Positions 40,050 through 49,377 of a stretch of 64,000 nucleotides of DNA are shown piece after piece. Origin of the DNA: Nocardia jinanensis (GTDB lineage: Bacteria; Actinomycetota; Actinomycetes; Mycobacteriales; Mycobacteriaceae); contig NZ_BMMH01000020.1 in assembly GCF_014645735.1 (NCBI RefSeq), positions 21,683 through 85,682 on the forward strand, written 5' to 3'. The translations under genes and the position numbers were made by a program. Each line of letters begins with the position of its first letter. Position 1 is the first letter of the stretch. Under the pieces are notes generated by a model. The model saw nothing but the letters and a program-made list of their open reading frames with translations, had not been told where the DNA came from and did not search any database.

Positions 40050-41123
40050 TCAGTCGATTCCGAGCCCACCGGCGATGGTGGGCCAGGAGGTGACCAGTTC
40101 GTCGGCCCAGTACGGCCACGAGTGGGTTCCGTCCGGGCGGAAGTGGGCCGTGTAGTCGATCCGGAGGGTGTCGAGGCGCTGGGCCAGGCGGCGGGTGCAG
40201 AAATCGGTGGCGGCCTCCAGCGGGCCACCCATCACCACACTGGTGGGGGTCTCCGGGTTGTCCAGAGTGTCGTGGATGCCGGGGCGGCCACTGCCCACCG
40301 ACAGGTAGAGCGCCTTGCCGCGCAGTGCGGCGGCGTGCAGGGTCACGTCATGGGCCAGCCAAGCTGGGTCCTCGGGGGCGCCGAACATGTTCTCCGGGTC
40401 GCCCTTGTAGGTCGAGACCACGACGCGGGCCTGGGCTTGACCGAGGTCGGTACCGGTCGAGAAACACCCGCTGTGCGCGCCGACGGCCGAGTACAGATCG
40501 GGTCTGCGGATGGCGAGCATCATCGCCGCCTCGGCGCCCATGGAGGTGCCCATTACGGCATTGCGACCGTTACCCGAGAATTCGGCGTCCAGCAGCGGGG
40601 GCAACTCGTCGGTGAGGAAGGTTTCCCATTTGTTGACACCGAGCACCGGGTCGGGGCGCTGCCAGTCGGTGTAGAAGCTGGCGGGCCCGCCGACGGTGAA
40701 CACCACGTTGACCGGTTTGTCGGCGTAGAACTGGGCGGCGTTCCCGCGGTCGAGCCAGTTGTTGCTGTCGGGTTGGGTGCTGCGGCCGTCCAGCATGTAG
40801 ACGGTGGGGCGCGGTGCACTGCGATCCGCGGGGAGCAGCACCAGCACCTGGACCGTGCGATGCATGGCCGGTGAGTCCACGAACACCCGCATCAGGCGTT
40901 CGTTCACGGGCTCGACACCGATGATCGCGGCATGTGGTGCGGGGATCGGTTCGGCCTTCTCTACCGGGCCGGGGTCCTCGGCGGACCCGGTATCGGGTCG
41001 TGCGGGTGTGGCGTGTAGCGGTCCGGGGGCGGCCGTCGCGGCGCCGGGCAGGAACGCACCGGAAAGGGCGAAAGCGCCCGACACCACGGTGGCCAGACCG
41101 ACGCGAAACCTCATGGCGCCCAT
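40050..41123 (-). CDS. secreted antigen-85-like esterase/mycolyltransferase
   Basis: The protein is up to 357 residues and starts with a signal peptide (MRFRVGLATVVSGAFALSGA ending near AATAAPG). The mature alpha/beta hydrolase has RTVQVLVLLPADRSAPRPTV YMLDGRS, NAVMGTSMGAEAAMMLAIRR with the nucleophile Ser in GTSMG, and FRPDGTHSWPYWADEL with the catalytic His. WLDRGNAAQFYADKPVNVVF resembles the antigen 85 entrance region. Mycolata carry many paralogues of this family that attach mycolates to trehalose or arabinan, so that role is likely but not proven. ATG 41123 and ATG 41114 are both possible starts. Confidence 0.88.
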   Translation of the reverse strand: MGAMRFRVGLATVVSGAFALSGAFLPGAATAAPGPLHATPARPDTGSAEDPGPVEKAEPIPAPHAAIIGVEPVNERLMRVFVDSPAMHRTVQVLVLLPADRSAPRPTVYMLDGRSTQPDSNNWLDRGNAAQFYADKPVNVVFTVGGPASFYTDWQRPDPVLGVNKWETFLTDELPPLLDAEFSGNGRNAVMGTSMGAEAAMMLAIRRPDLYSAVGAHSGCFSTGTDLGQAQARVVVSTYKGDPENMFGAPEDPAWLAHDVTLHAAALRGKALYLSVGSGRPGIHDTLDNPETPTSVVMGGPLEAATDFCTRRLAQRLDTLRIDYTAHFRPDGTHSWPYWADELVTSWPTIAGGLGID

Positions 41124-41401
41124 CCTGCCAGAACCGAGGGCTCGGGCCGCGGAGCTGAATGCACCCGTGGGAAACCCGTTGACCTGCGGTTTCTATGCCG
41201 TTGTCGCTGAATGGCTCTCGATCGGTGGTGTTCGACTCGCGGGGCGGACGCGAATATCGCGGTGGCATATCTCACCCGCGCCGACAACCTCCGGTGCGAG
41301 ACCGGTTCCGATCGTCCGTGCGGGCACCGTGACCCGTGAGGCGGGCGGAATACGCGGAGTAACCTCCCTTCTGGAGCCGGACCGGATGGAGAGAGGACCT
41401 C

Positions 41402-42550
41402 GTGACGGGCGCGCGGATGGTTGGGCTTTTCGCCGGGATCGGAGGACTGGAACTCGGGTTGGCGTCGCACGGTTGGCATTCGACCCTGCTCTGCGAGATC
41501 GAACCCGGGGCGCGGGCGGTGCTGGCGGCCCGGTTCCCGGAGGCCGAACTGCATACCGATATCACCCGGCTGCGTGCGCTACCACCGGATACCGAGTTGG
41601 TCGCGGCGGGTTTCCCGTGCCAGGACCTGTCGCAGGCGGGCCGGACCGCGGGTATCACCGGCACCCGATCGAGTCTGGTCGATCATGTGTTCCGGCTGGT
41701 CCGGCGCAAACGCGGTCCGCGCTGGTTGCTGATCGAGAATGTGCCGTTCATGCTGCAACTCGGCCGGGGTGCGGCCATGCGCCATATCACCGAGGCACTC
41801 GACGAACTCGGCTACACCTGGGCCTACCGGGTGGTGGACGCCCGGGCCTTCGGATTGCCGCAGCGGCGTAACCGGGTGCTCATGCTGGCGTCGCGTACCG
41901 AGGATCCGCGGACGGTGCTGTTCGCCGACGACGCGGGTCCGCGGTTGCTCGGGTCCCTGGAACACGACCCGTGCGGGTTCTACTGGACCGAAGGTGTGCG
42001 GGGGCTGGGCTGGGTGGTCAACGCCGTCCCCACACTCAAGGGCGGATCGGGGCTGGGAATCGCCAGTCCGCCGGCGGTCCGGTTGCCGTCGGGGGAGATC
42101 GTGACACCGGGGATCAGCGACGGAGAGCGGCTCCAGGGATTCGCCGCGGGGTGGACCGAACCGGCGCTGAATACGCCGGGTTTCCGGCCGGGGCAGCGCT
42201 GGAAGCTCGTGGGCAATGCGGTGAGTGTGCGGATGGCGGAGTGGGTGGGGTCGCGGTTACACGAACCGGCCGAACCGATACCGGGGCATATTCCGCTGCC
42301 GCCGGGCAGTCCGTGGCCCGGTGCGGCATGGGGGCACGCGGGAGCCGCGTTCGAGGTGCCGGTCTCTCCATGGCCCGTGCACAGACCCTACGAGGACCTG
42401 CGATTCTTCCTCGGGGACACGCAGTTGCTCTCGGCGCGGGCAACCGCCGGTTTTCTGCGCCGCACCGGTATGGGATCACTGCGATTCCCGGCCGGTTTTC
42501 TCGATGATGTGCAGGCCCATCTGGATCGGATGGGCGGCTGGGCGGCATGA
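41402..42550 (+). CDS. dcm: DNA (cytosine-5-)-methyltransferase
   Basis: The 382-residue m5C methyltransferase has motif I MVGLFAGIGGLELGL near the N-terminus, motif IV AAGFPCQDLSQAGRT with catalytic Cys73, motif VI WLLIENVPFML, motif VIII AFGLPQRRNRVLMLA and motif X WKLVGNAVSVRMAEWVG. The target-recognition region lies between about residues 195 and 265 and does not allow the site to be read. A 90-residue tail after motif X is unusual. GTG 41402 has GAGAGGA four to five bases upstream. A vsr gene overlaps its stop in ATGA. No restriction endonuclease is visible within several kilobases. Confidence 0.94.
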   Translation: MTGARMVGLFAGIGGLELGLASHGWHSTLLCEIEPGARAVLAARFPEAELHTDITRLRALPPDTELVAAGFPCQDLSQAGRTAGITGTRSSLVDHVFRLVRRKRGPRWLLIENVPFMLQLGRGAAMRHITEALDELGYTWAYRVVDARAFGLPQRRNRVLMLASRTEDPRTVLFADDAGPRLLGSLEHDPCGFYWTEGVRGLGWVVNAVPTLKGGSGLGIASPPAVRLPSGEIVTPGISDGERLQGFAAGWTEPALNTPGFRPGQRWKLVGNAVSVRMAEWVGSRLHEPAEPIPGHIPLPPGSPWPGAAWGHAGAAFEVPVSPWPVHRPYEDLRFFLGDTQLLSARATAGFLRRTGMGSLRFPAGFLDDVQAHLDRMGGWAA

Positions 42551-43008
42551 CCGGCCGATCTCCCGTCCCGAGTTCCCGGCGACCGTCCACCGACGCGGCG
42601 ACCAGCGCGCGGATGTCGCGGCAGCGGCGTGCGCACACCGCACCCGAACTGGCCCTGCGCCGGGAACTGCACCGGCGCGGTCTGCGCTACTTCGTGGATC
42701 GCGCGCCCCTGCGCGGACAGCGCCGGCGCGCGGATCTGGTGTTCCCGCGGCGGCGGATCGCCGTGTACGTCGACGGTTGCTTCTGGCATCGTTGCCCCGA
42801 CCACGCCACCGATCCGAAGAACAATGCCACGTGGTGGGCGGAGAAACTGGCCGGAAATGTGGCACGGGACCGGGCTACCGATGCCGCGTTGCGGGCGGCG
42901 GGCTGGCAGGTCGTCCGGATCTGGGAACACGAGGACCCGGTACTGGCCGCCGATCGGGTGCAGTCGGCAGTGGGCGGTGGACCAGGATCGGAAACCACTG
43001 GGATGTAG
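42547..43008 (+). CDS. vsr: very short patch repair endonuclease Vsr
   Basis: Vsr nicks DNA at T:G mismatches created by deamination of 5-methylcytosine and so protects sites modified by the adjacent methyltransferase. The 153-residue protein has RRAHTAPELALRRELHRRGL, RADLVFPRRRIAVYVDGCFW HRCPDH with the catalytic Asp and metal-binding Cys/His set, NNATWWAEKLAGNVARDRAT and GWQVVRIWEHED. Each is a Vsr hallmark. It begins inside the methyltransferase stop (ATGA), so the two are translationally coupled. Confidence 0.94.
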   Translation: MTGRSPVPSSRRPSTDAATSARMSRQRRAHTAPELALRRELHRRGLRYFVDRAPLRGQRRRADLVFPRRRIAVYVDGCFWHRCPDHATDPKNNATWWAEKLAGNVARDRATDAALRAAGWQVVRIWEHEDPVLAADRVQSAVGGGPGSETTGM

Positions 43009-43022
43009 TGGTCTTGCCGACG

Positions 43023-43028
43023 TAGGGT
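43023..43028 (+). promoter_or_regulatory. -10 box (TAGGGT)
   Basis: TAGGGT is followed by seven bases and GTG 43036, a leaderless start. Confidence 0.5.
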
Positions 43029-43035
43029 CGGGTCC

Positions 43036-43755
43036 GTGCCCAGCGATTTCATCGAACTGCTCACCGCCCGGATGCAGGCGGTAAACGATGCCACCCGCGA
43101 ACTCCTCGCCACAGTCGACACTCTGGACGAGGCGGCCGTCGCCGCCGCCTCACCGCTACCGGGCTGGACTCGCGGTCACGTCCTGACCCATCTGTCCCGT
43201 AATGCCGACAGCCTGGTCAATCTGCTGCTCTGGGCGCATACCGGGGTGGAGACGCCGCAGTACGCCAGTGCGGCCCTGCGGGATTCCGATATCGAGGCGG
43301 GCGCCCCGCGCCCGCTCGCCGAGCAGCGGGCCGACCTGGCGGAGTCGGCGGACCGGCTGTCCGGGATGGCCGGGTTGCTCACCGCCGACCAGTGGCGGAC
43401 CGAGGTCCGAACCAGGCAGGGCACCCCGGTCGAGGCGACCCGGATTCCGTGGATGCGGTTGCAGGAGGTGCTGATCCATCATGTGGATCTGGGCGCTGGT
43501 TACACCCCTGCGCAGTGGCCGGCCGATTTCGTGGCGGAACTGCTCGCCGAGGCCGCCGTCGATCTGGGCGGGCGTCCGGGGGTGCGGCCGTTCGGGATCG
43601 ACGCGACCGATTCCGGCTTCACGGCGATCATCGGTGCCGGTGAACCCGAACAGGTCGTGGCGGGACCGGCGTCGGCGCTGCTGGCCTGGTTGCTCGGGCG
43701 CGGGACCGGCGAGGCGTTGCCGCGGCCGCTGCCGGACCTGCCTGCCTGGCGCTGA
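43036..43755 (+). CDS. mycothiol-dependent maleylpyruvate isomerase-family protein
   Basis: The 239-residue protein has the DinB-like four-helix bundle of mycothiol-dependent enzymes. The first metal His lies in LPGWTRGHVLTHLSRNADSL, and the second pair is in MRLQEVLIHHVDLGAGY. The C-terminal alpha/beta domain with ASALLAWLLGRGTGEAL is that of the MDMPI_C family. Such proteins use mycothiol, the actinobacterial thiol, for isomerisation or conjugation; the actual substrate is not known here. GTG 43036 is set by the -10 box. It ends at a strong hairpin shared with the convergent mmpL gene. Confidence 0.87.
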   Translation: MPSDFIELLTARMQAVNDATRELLATVDTLDEAAVAAASPLPGWTRGHVLTHLSRNADSLVNLLLWAHTGVETPQYASAALRDSDIEAGAPRPLAEQRADLAESADRLSGMAGLLTADQWRTEVRTRQGTPVEATRIPWMRLQEVLIHHVDLGAGYTPAQWPADFVAELLAEAAVDLGGRPGVRPFGIDATDSGFTAIIGAGEPEQVVAGPASALLAWLLGRGTGEALPRPLPDLPAWR

Positions 43756-43773
43756 AGGAGCCCTCAGAGCGGA

Positions 43774-43816
43774 AACGAAACGACCGGCGTCCACACTGGA
43801 CGCCGGTCGTTTCGTT
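43774..43816. terminator. bidirectional 20-bp hairpin terminator
   Basis: AACGAAACGACCGGCGTCCA (43774-43793) pairs exactly with 43797-43816 around a three-base loop. It separates the convergent isomerase and mmpL genes. Confidence 0.88.
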
Positions 43817-43830
43817 CGATTACCGCTGGA

Positions 43831-46218
43831 TCAGACTCCGGCGGGTTCGGATTCGACCGAGGCGGGTTTCGCGCGCTGCTGGACCTCGCGCAGCTTCGTA
43901 CCCTCGACGTCGATATCCGGCAGGATGCGGTCCAGCCAGGCCGGAATCCACCAGGCCCATTTGCCCAGCAGCGCCAGCAGTGACGGGATCAAGACCATCC
44001 GGACCAGGAACGCGTCGAAGAACACGCCGGCCGCCAGTGCGAAGCCCATGGACTTGGAGGTGATGTCCGGCGAGAGCATGAAGCCGCCGAAGACCGAGAT
44101 CATGATGATCGCGGCCGCGGTGACCACGCGGGCACCGTGGTGGTAACCGCTGACCATCGCCTCCTTCGGGTCCTTGCCGTGCACGTACTCCTCACGCATC
44201 CGGGTCACCAGGAAGACCTGGTAGTCCATCGCCAGACCGAACACCAGGCCGATCAGCACGATGGGCAGGAAGCTGATGATCGGATGGGTGTCCTTGACGA
44301 TGCCGAAAGCGCCCTCCTGGAAGATCAGGACCGTGACGCCGAAGGTCGCGGCCATCGACAGCAGGAAGCCCAACGCGGCGGTGAGCGGGACCAGGATGGA
44401 CCGGAACACCAGCAGCAGCAGGACGAACGCCGCCGCGGCGACGATCGCCAGGTACGGAATGATGCTGGTCAGCAGCACACTGTTGACATCGGCGTAGATG
44501 GCGGTCTGGCCGGTGATGCCGTACTCCATGCCGTACTGCGCCTTCAGCGCGGCTTCGGCGTCGCGGGCGTGCTCGACCAGATCCTGGGTCTCGGCGCTGT
44601 TCGGGCCGGAATCGGGGACCACCTGGAACAGGGCGGCCTGCCCGTTCTGGCTGGGCTGGGCGACACTCAGATAGTCCACGCCGTCGTAGCTCGCCAGCTT
44701 GTCGCGCAGTGCGGTCAGCGCGGCGTCGCGCTGATCCTGCGGGGTCTCGGAGAGATCCACCGCCACCACGAGCGCGCCGTTCTTGCCTTCGCCGAAGCCT
44801 TCGGTCTGCAGTTCGTAGGCCTTACGGACCGAGGAGTCCTCGGGCATGCTGTCGCCGCCGGGCAGACCCAGGTTCAACTGGGTGGCCGGGGCGGCGAGCG
44901 CGCCCAGCACGAGCGCGCTGGCCACCAACGTCAGCACCGGAACCCGGGCGATGAGCCGGCCGAAACGCATCCCGTTCGTGACCGAGTTATCGTCCTCGGG
45001 GTCGTGCTTGGCCACCAGCGGCAGCTTCGGCTTGAACAGGAACCTGCCGAGCGCTCCGAGCAGTGCGGGCATCAGCGTGGTGGCGGCGAGTACCGCGAAG
45101 AGGGCGGCGATGGCGCCACCGATACCCATCGCGGTGAGGAAGGAGATTCCGACCACCGACAGGCCGAGCAGCGCGATCACAACGGTCAGCCCGGCGAACA
45201 CCACGGCCGAGCCCGCGGTACCCACCGCGACACCCGCGGCTTCCTCCGGCGAGTCCTGGACCACCAATTCGTGTTTGTACCGAGAGACGATGAACAGGGC
45301 GTAGTCGATGGACAGCGCCAGGCCGATCATCGAGGCCAGGATCGGAGTGAAGGTCGGCACCTCGGTCAGTGAGGTACCGGTCAGCAGCAGCGCGCCCGCG
45401 CAGGCCACGCCGACGATACCGGTGACGATCGGGACGAACGCCGCGACGATCGCGCCGAAAGCGATGATCATGACGATCAGGGCGACCCCGATACCGATCA
45501 TCTCGGCCTGGCCGGATTCGGGTTGGGTCTGGGCGATGGCGCCGGTCAATTCGACGGTCAGGCCCGCGTTGCGGCCTTCCTGCGCGATGGCTTCGGCGGC
45601 CTGCCGGTTCTCCTCGGTGACATCGGAGAAGGTCGGCATCGTGAACTTCACATCGATCACGGCGACCGTGCCCGGCCGCTCTTCGTTCAGCACGTTCAAC
45701 GGAGCGCCGCCGCACAGGCCCTTGAACTCGGGTGAGTTCTGTCCGTCGAGGCAGTTCGGTTCCGGTGTCGGCGGAGCCGCACCGGGTGCGAGTTCGGCCG
45801 CGGCCTCAGCCTGCTCCTTGGCGGCTTCCTGGCTCGCGGGCATCATCGAGGTGGCGGTGACCGGGTTGACGGCCTTCTCGGCGTGGTCGACGATATCGAG
45901 TTCGTTCAGCCGCTGGACCAGCACGTTGAGCGCGGTCATATTGGGCTCGTCGGCCAGCTCGCCGTTCTGGGCCGCGACGACATAGGTGCCGTTGATGGCA
46001 TCGATGCTGAACATCGAGGCCATCTGCGGCATATGTTCCTCGAGGATGGCGGTGGCCTTCTCCGACGGTAGTCCCGGCATCTCGAAACTGTCCTGGAACG
46101 GCTTGGACAGCGAGGCCGCGGCCCCGCCGAGCAGTACCAGGATCAGCGCCCAGACGGGCAGCACTATCCATTTCCGGCGGAAAGCGAACTTTCCCCATCT
46201 GTACAGGAATACGGACAC
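43831..46218 (-). CDS. MmpL/RND-family transporter
   Basis: The 795-residue membrane protein has the two-fold RND layout. Helix 1 is near residue 20, and a large outer domain with a Cys pair (EPNCLDGQNSPEFKGLCGG) follows. Five helices then include LALSIDYALFIVSRYKHE, a second outer domain comes next, and a second helix set has LIGLVFGLAMDYQVFLVTRM. The SIDYALF and AMDYQVF segments carry the paired proton-relay Asp-Tyr residues of MmpL proteins. Substrates of the family are lipids or drugs. GTG 46218 has AGGAGA about nine bases upstream. The divergent TetR gene and the palindromes between them indicate regulation. Confidence 0.93.
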   Translation of the reverse strand: MSVFLYRWGKFAFRRKWIVLPVWALILVLLGGAAASLSKPFQDSFEMPGLPSEKATAILEEHMPQMASMFSIDAINGTYVVAAQNGELADEPNMTALNVLVQRLNELDIVDHAEKAVNPVTATSMMPASQEAAKEQAEAAAELAPGAAPPTPEPNCLDGQNSPEFKGLCGGAPLNVLNEERPGTVAVIDVKFTMPTFSDVTEENRQAAEAIAQEGRNAGLTVELTGAIAQTQPESGQAEMIGIGVALIVMIIAFGAIVAAFVPIVTGIVGVACAGALLLTGTSLTEVPTFTPILASMIGLALSIDYALFIVSRYKHELVVQDSPEEAAGVAVGTAGSAVVFAGLTVVIALLGLSVVGISFLTAMGIGGAIAALFAVLAATTLMPALLGALGRFLFKPKLPLVAKHDPEDDNSVTNGMRFGRLIARVPVLTLVASALVLGALAAPATQLNLGLPGGDSMPEDSSVRKAYELQTEGFGEGKNGALVVAVDLSETPQDQRDAALTALRDKLASYDGVDYLSVAQPSQNGQAALFQVVPDSGPNSAETQDLVEHARDAEAALKAQYGMEYGITGQTAIYADVNSVLLTSIIPYLAIVAAAAFVLLLLVFRSILVPLTAALGFLLSMAATFGVTVLIFQEGAFGIVKDTHPIISFLPIVLIGLVFGLAMDYQVFLVTRMREEYVHGKDPKEAMVSGYHHGARVVTAAAIIMISVFGGFMLSPDITSKSMGFALAAGVFFDAFLVRMVLIPSLLALLGKWAWWIPAWLDRILPDIDVEGTKLREVQQRAKPASVESEPAGV

Positions 46219-46376
46219 GAGGGATTTCTCCTAGCGAGGCCGGGGCGGTTGTGGTCGTTTGTGCTGTGACGAACTGACGGCCGACGTCGCTTTTCGCGGA
46301 CCGGGACTGCGCGGGCGAGACGTTTTCACGTGCCCGGAGTCGGTGTATCCGCCTACACGGTGGACGCCATTTGTAT

Positions 46377-46399
46377 CTACCGTACGGTAGGTAGGCTAC
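46377..46399. promoter_or_regulatory. candidate TetR operator between mmpL and its regulator
   Basis: CTACCGTACGGTAG (46377-46390) is a perfect 14-bp palindrome. It runs directly into GTAGGCTAC (46391-46399), a second palindrome with the same half-site. It lies in the divergent gap. Confidence 0.7.
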
Positions 46400-46477
46400 C
46401 GGGAGGTTAAGTGGAGGAACAAGCTCGACTTATGGGTCCCCAACCGGCACATCACCGGGAGAACGAGAGGGCCGAGC

Positions 46478-47068
46478 ATGGCGAACCGCAGAACTGATGA
46501 CCACGTTACCGCAGGTCGAGACACCAAGCGGGCCATCCGTGACGCCGCCGTGCGCCTGTTCGTGGCCAAGGGATTCGAGGAGACGAGCCTGCGCGAGGTC
46601 GCGGATGCGGTCGGAATCACAAAGCCGTCGCTCTACTATCACTACGCCTCGAAACTGAAACTGCTCGTGGCGATCGTCAACCCGCTCCTCGACGATATGC
46701 GCGCGCTCGCCGAGGAAGTCGAGCAGCTGACTCCCGACGCCGAAGGCCGGCGGGCTGTCCTGCAGACCTATATCCGGGCCATGATCCGGCACCGTGACGC
46801 CGGAGAGATGATGGTGCGCAACGCCGTCCCCATCATCAACGCGCTGGCCGACCAGTACCCGGTGATAGTCGACGCCAACAAGGTGCTGCGGAACTGGCTG
46901 GCCGGTCCGGACCCCACCGTGGTCCGGCTGCTGCGGGCCGGCGCGGCCATGGAAATTCTGACCGTCGCGCTGATTTCGAACGAGATCGCCCAGGACGCGG
47001 GAGATGATGTGGTGGAGGCGACGCTGCTGGACGCGGCGATCGCGGCCCTACAACCCGGCGCCGACTAG
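46478..47068 (+). CDS. TetR-family regulator of the divergent mmpL gene
   Basis: The 196-residue protein has a TetR helix-turn-helix in residues 15-65: RAIRDAAVRLFVAKGFEETS, LREVADAVGITKPSLYYHYA SKLKLLVAIV. The C-terminal domain is helical. The start ATG 46478 has GAGAGG seven bases upstream. The gene is divergent from mmpL, and a double palindrome (46377-46399) lies between them. Repression of mmpL and of itself is the simplest reading. The ligand is unknown. Confidence 0.93.
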   Translation: MANRRTDDHVTAGRDTKRAIRDAAVRLFVAKGFEETSLREVADAVGITKPSLYYHYASKLKLLVAIVNPLLDDMRALAEEVEQLTPDAEGRRAVLQTYIRAMIRHRDAGEMMVRNAVPIINALADQYPVIVDANKVLRNWLAGPDPTVVRLLRAGAAMEILTVALISNEIAQDAGDDVVEATLLDAAIAALQPGAD

Positions 47069-47116
47069 GTTTGTCGGTTCATCGTGCCCCCGGCACAGCG
47101 AAAGGTCAGGTCAGTC

Positions 47117-47650
47117 GTGCACATCACCGCCAAGGTGGATCATGCCGTGCGGACACTGCTCGAGATCACGGCATCCGACCAGGCTGTCGCGGTGAAGGCG
47201 GAATCCATCGCGGCGGCCCAGCAGATCCCGCCCAAAGTGCTCGAGAGTGTGCTGGCCGAATTGCGCCGGGCCGGGCTGGTGACCAGCCGGCGCGGTCCCG
47301 ACGGCGGTTACCGGCTGGCCCGCCGGGCGGCCGATATCTCGATCGCCGATGTCATCCGTGCGCTCGAGGGTCCGCTCGCCTCGGTGCGCGGACTGCGGCC
47401 GGAGGAGGTGCAGTACGGCGGGGTGGCCGAACCACTGCAACAGGTGTGGATCGCGCTGCGGGTGAACCTGCGTGCCGTGCTGGAGAACGTGAGCCTGGCC
47501 GATATCGCCGCGAACGGACTGCCGGAATTCATCGGGACGCTGACCAGCGATCCGGGTGCCTGGGCCCGCCGCGAATCGCACCTCCCGGACCAGGGAAAAA
47601 TCACAGGGCGTCCTACCGGCGCGGACGGTAGCGTTCGGTCATCATGTTGA
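47117..47650 (+). CDS. Rrf2-family regulator without iron-sulfur cysteines
   Basis: The 177-residue protein has the winged helix of Rrf2 regulators: KVDHAVRTLLEITAS, ESIAAAQQIPPKVLESVLAE LRRAGLVTSRRGPDGGYRLA and ISIADVIRALEGPLA. The loop that carries three Cys in IscR-type proteins reads LRPEEVQYGGVAEP and has none, so it is not a [2Fe-2S] sensor. GTG 47117 gives VHITAKVDHAV; GTG 47084 is an alternative that adds eleven residues. Its stop lies seven bases inside the following ABC transporter gene, so it probably regulates that operon. Confidence 0.85.
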   Translation: MHITAKVDHAVRTLLEITASDQAVAVKAESIAAAQQIPPKVLESVLAELRRAGLVTSRRGPDGGYRLARRAADISIADVIRALEGPLASVRGLRPEEVQYGGVAEPLQQVWIALRVNLRAVLENVSLADIAANGLPEFIGTLTSDPGAWARRESHLPDQGKITGRPTGADGSVRSSC

Positions 47651-49377
47651 TCCGATTGCTCCGTGGTTTCCTGGGCCCGTACCGGAAACAGTTGGCCGGG
47701 ATCGTGGTACTGCAGCTGATCTCGGTGATCGCGATGCTGTACCTGCCGAGCCTGAACGCCGACCTCATCGACGAAGGCGTCACCAAGGGCGATATCGGCT
47801 ACATCTGGACTGCCGGGCTGCGGATGCTGCTGGTCTCCGGTGTGCAGATCATCGCGTCCGCGTCCTCGGTGCTGCTGGCCGCACAGGCCGCGATGAGCGC
47901 GGGCCGGGACCTGCGCGGGGCGCTGCTGCACCGGGTGGGTACCTTCTCGGCGCGTGAGGTCGGGATGTACGGCGCGCCCTCGCTGATCACCCGCAACACC
48001 AACGATGTCCAGCAGGTCCAGCTGCTCATCGTCATGGCCTCGACCGTGGCGGTGATGGCGCCGATCATGTGCGTCGGCGGCATTGTCATGGCGCTGCGCG
48101 AAGACTTCGGACTGTCCTGGCTGCTGCTGATCGCGGTGCCGGCCCTGGCACTGAGTATGGGCCTCATCATCGCCCGGATGGTGCCCGCCTTCCGCCAGAT
48201 GCAGACCAGGCTCGACGAGGTCAACCGGGTGCTGCGTGAGCAGATCACCGGTATTCGCGTGGTCCGCGCCTTCGTCCGGGAACCGCTGGAGACCTGGCGG
48301 TTCGGGGTGGCCAACACCGACCTCACCGATATCTCGCTGCGGGTCGGCCGGTTGATGGCGTTGATGTTCCCGATCGTCATGCTGATCAGCAATGTGACCT
48401 CGGTGGCGGTGATCTGGTTCGGTGGTAAAGCGATCGATGCGGGAGAGATGCAGATCGGCTCGCTGACCGCGCTGCTCTCCTACATCATGCAGATCCTGAT
48501 GGCCGTCATGATGGCCTCGTTCCTGGCCATGATGGCGCCGCGCGCGGCCGTCTCGGCCGATCGGATCTCCGAGGTGCTCGATACCGAATCCTCGGTGCGT
48601 TCGCCGGAGCAGCCGAAGCCGTTCCGCGGCGACCCGGCCGAGGTGCGGATGCGCGATGCCGCGTTCAGTTTCCCGGGCGCGGAGAAACCGGTGCTGCGCC
48701 GGATCGATTTCGCGGTGCGGCCGGGCGAGACCACGGCCATCGTGGGCTCCACCGGTTCCGGTAAGACCACGCTGCTGAACCTGATCCCGCGCCTCATGGA
48801 TGCCACCGAGGGTGCTGTCGAGGTCGGCGGTACCGATATACGCGACCTCGACCTGGCCGAGCTGCGGTCACAGATCGGCCTGGTTCCGCAGAAGGCCTAT
48901 CTGTTCTCGGGCACGGTGGCGAGCAACCTGCGCTACGGCGATCCGGACGCCACGGACGAGCAACTGTGGCGCTGCCTCGAGATCGCCCAGGCCGCCGATT
49001 TCGTACGAGCTATGCCCCAGGGCCTGGAGACTCCGGTCGCGCAGGGCGGGACCACGGTATCGGGCGGGCAGCGGCAACGGCTCGCCATCGCGCGAGCACT
49101 GGTCCGGGAGCCGCGGGTCTACCTGTTCGACGATTCGTTCTCCGCGCTGGACGTGGCCACCGACGCCCGGCTGCGCGCGGCGCTACGCCCGGCGACCCGC
49201 AACGCCGCGGTGATCATCGTCGCCCAGCGGATCACCACCATTCGCGACGCGGATCGAATCGTAGTTCTCGAGGACGGTGAGATGGCGGGTATCGGCACGC
49301 ACGAGGAACTACTGCGCGATTGCGCGGAGTACCGCGAGATCGTCGAATCCCAGTTGAGTGTGGAGGAGGCTCGATGA
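47644..49377 (+). CDS. ABC exporter half-transporter with degenerate ATP site
   Basis: The 577-residue protein has six membrane helices in residues 15-310 and an ATPase domain. The latter has Walker A VGSTGSGKTT, the Q-loop VPQKAYLFSGT, a canonical signature VSGGQRQRLAIARAL, Walker B VYLFDDSFSALD and the switch IIVAQRITT. Asp replaces the catalytic Glu after Walker B and Gln replaces the switch His, so its own Walker site is degenerate. The next gene encodes a half-transporter with the opposite defects, which shows that the two form a heterodimer. ATG 47644 overlaps the Rrf2 gene by seven bases. The substrate is unknown. Confidence 0.92.
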   Translation: MLIRLLRGFLGPYRKQLAGIVVLQLISVIAMLYLPSLNADLIDEGVTKGDIGYIWTAGLRMLLVSGVQIIASASSVLLAAQAAMSAGRDLRGALLHRVGTFSAREVGMYGAPSLITRNTNDVQQVQLLIVMASTVAVMAPIMCVGGIVMALREDFGLSWLLLIAVPALALSMGLIIARMVPAFRQMQTRLDEVNRVLREQITGIRVVRAFVREPLETWRFGVANTDLTDISLRVGRLMALMFPIVMLISNVTSVAVIWFGGKAIDAGEMQIGSLTALLSYIMQILMAVMMASFLAMMAPRAAVSADRISEVLDTESSVRSPEQPKPFRGDPAEVRMRDAAFSFPGAEKPVLRRIDFAVRPGETTAIVGSTGSGKTTLLNLIPRLMDATEGAVEVGGTDIRDLDLAELRSQIGLVPQKAYLFSGTVASNLRYGDPDATDEQLWRCLEIAQAADFVRAMPQGLETPVAQGGTTVSGGQRQRLAIARALVREPRVYLFDDSFSALDVATDARLRAALRPATRNAAVIIVAQRITTIRDADRIVVLEDGEMAGIGTHEELLRDCAEYREIVESQLSVEEAR

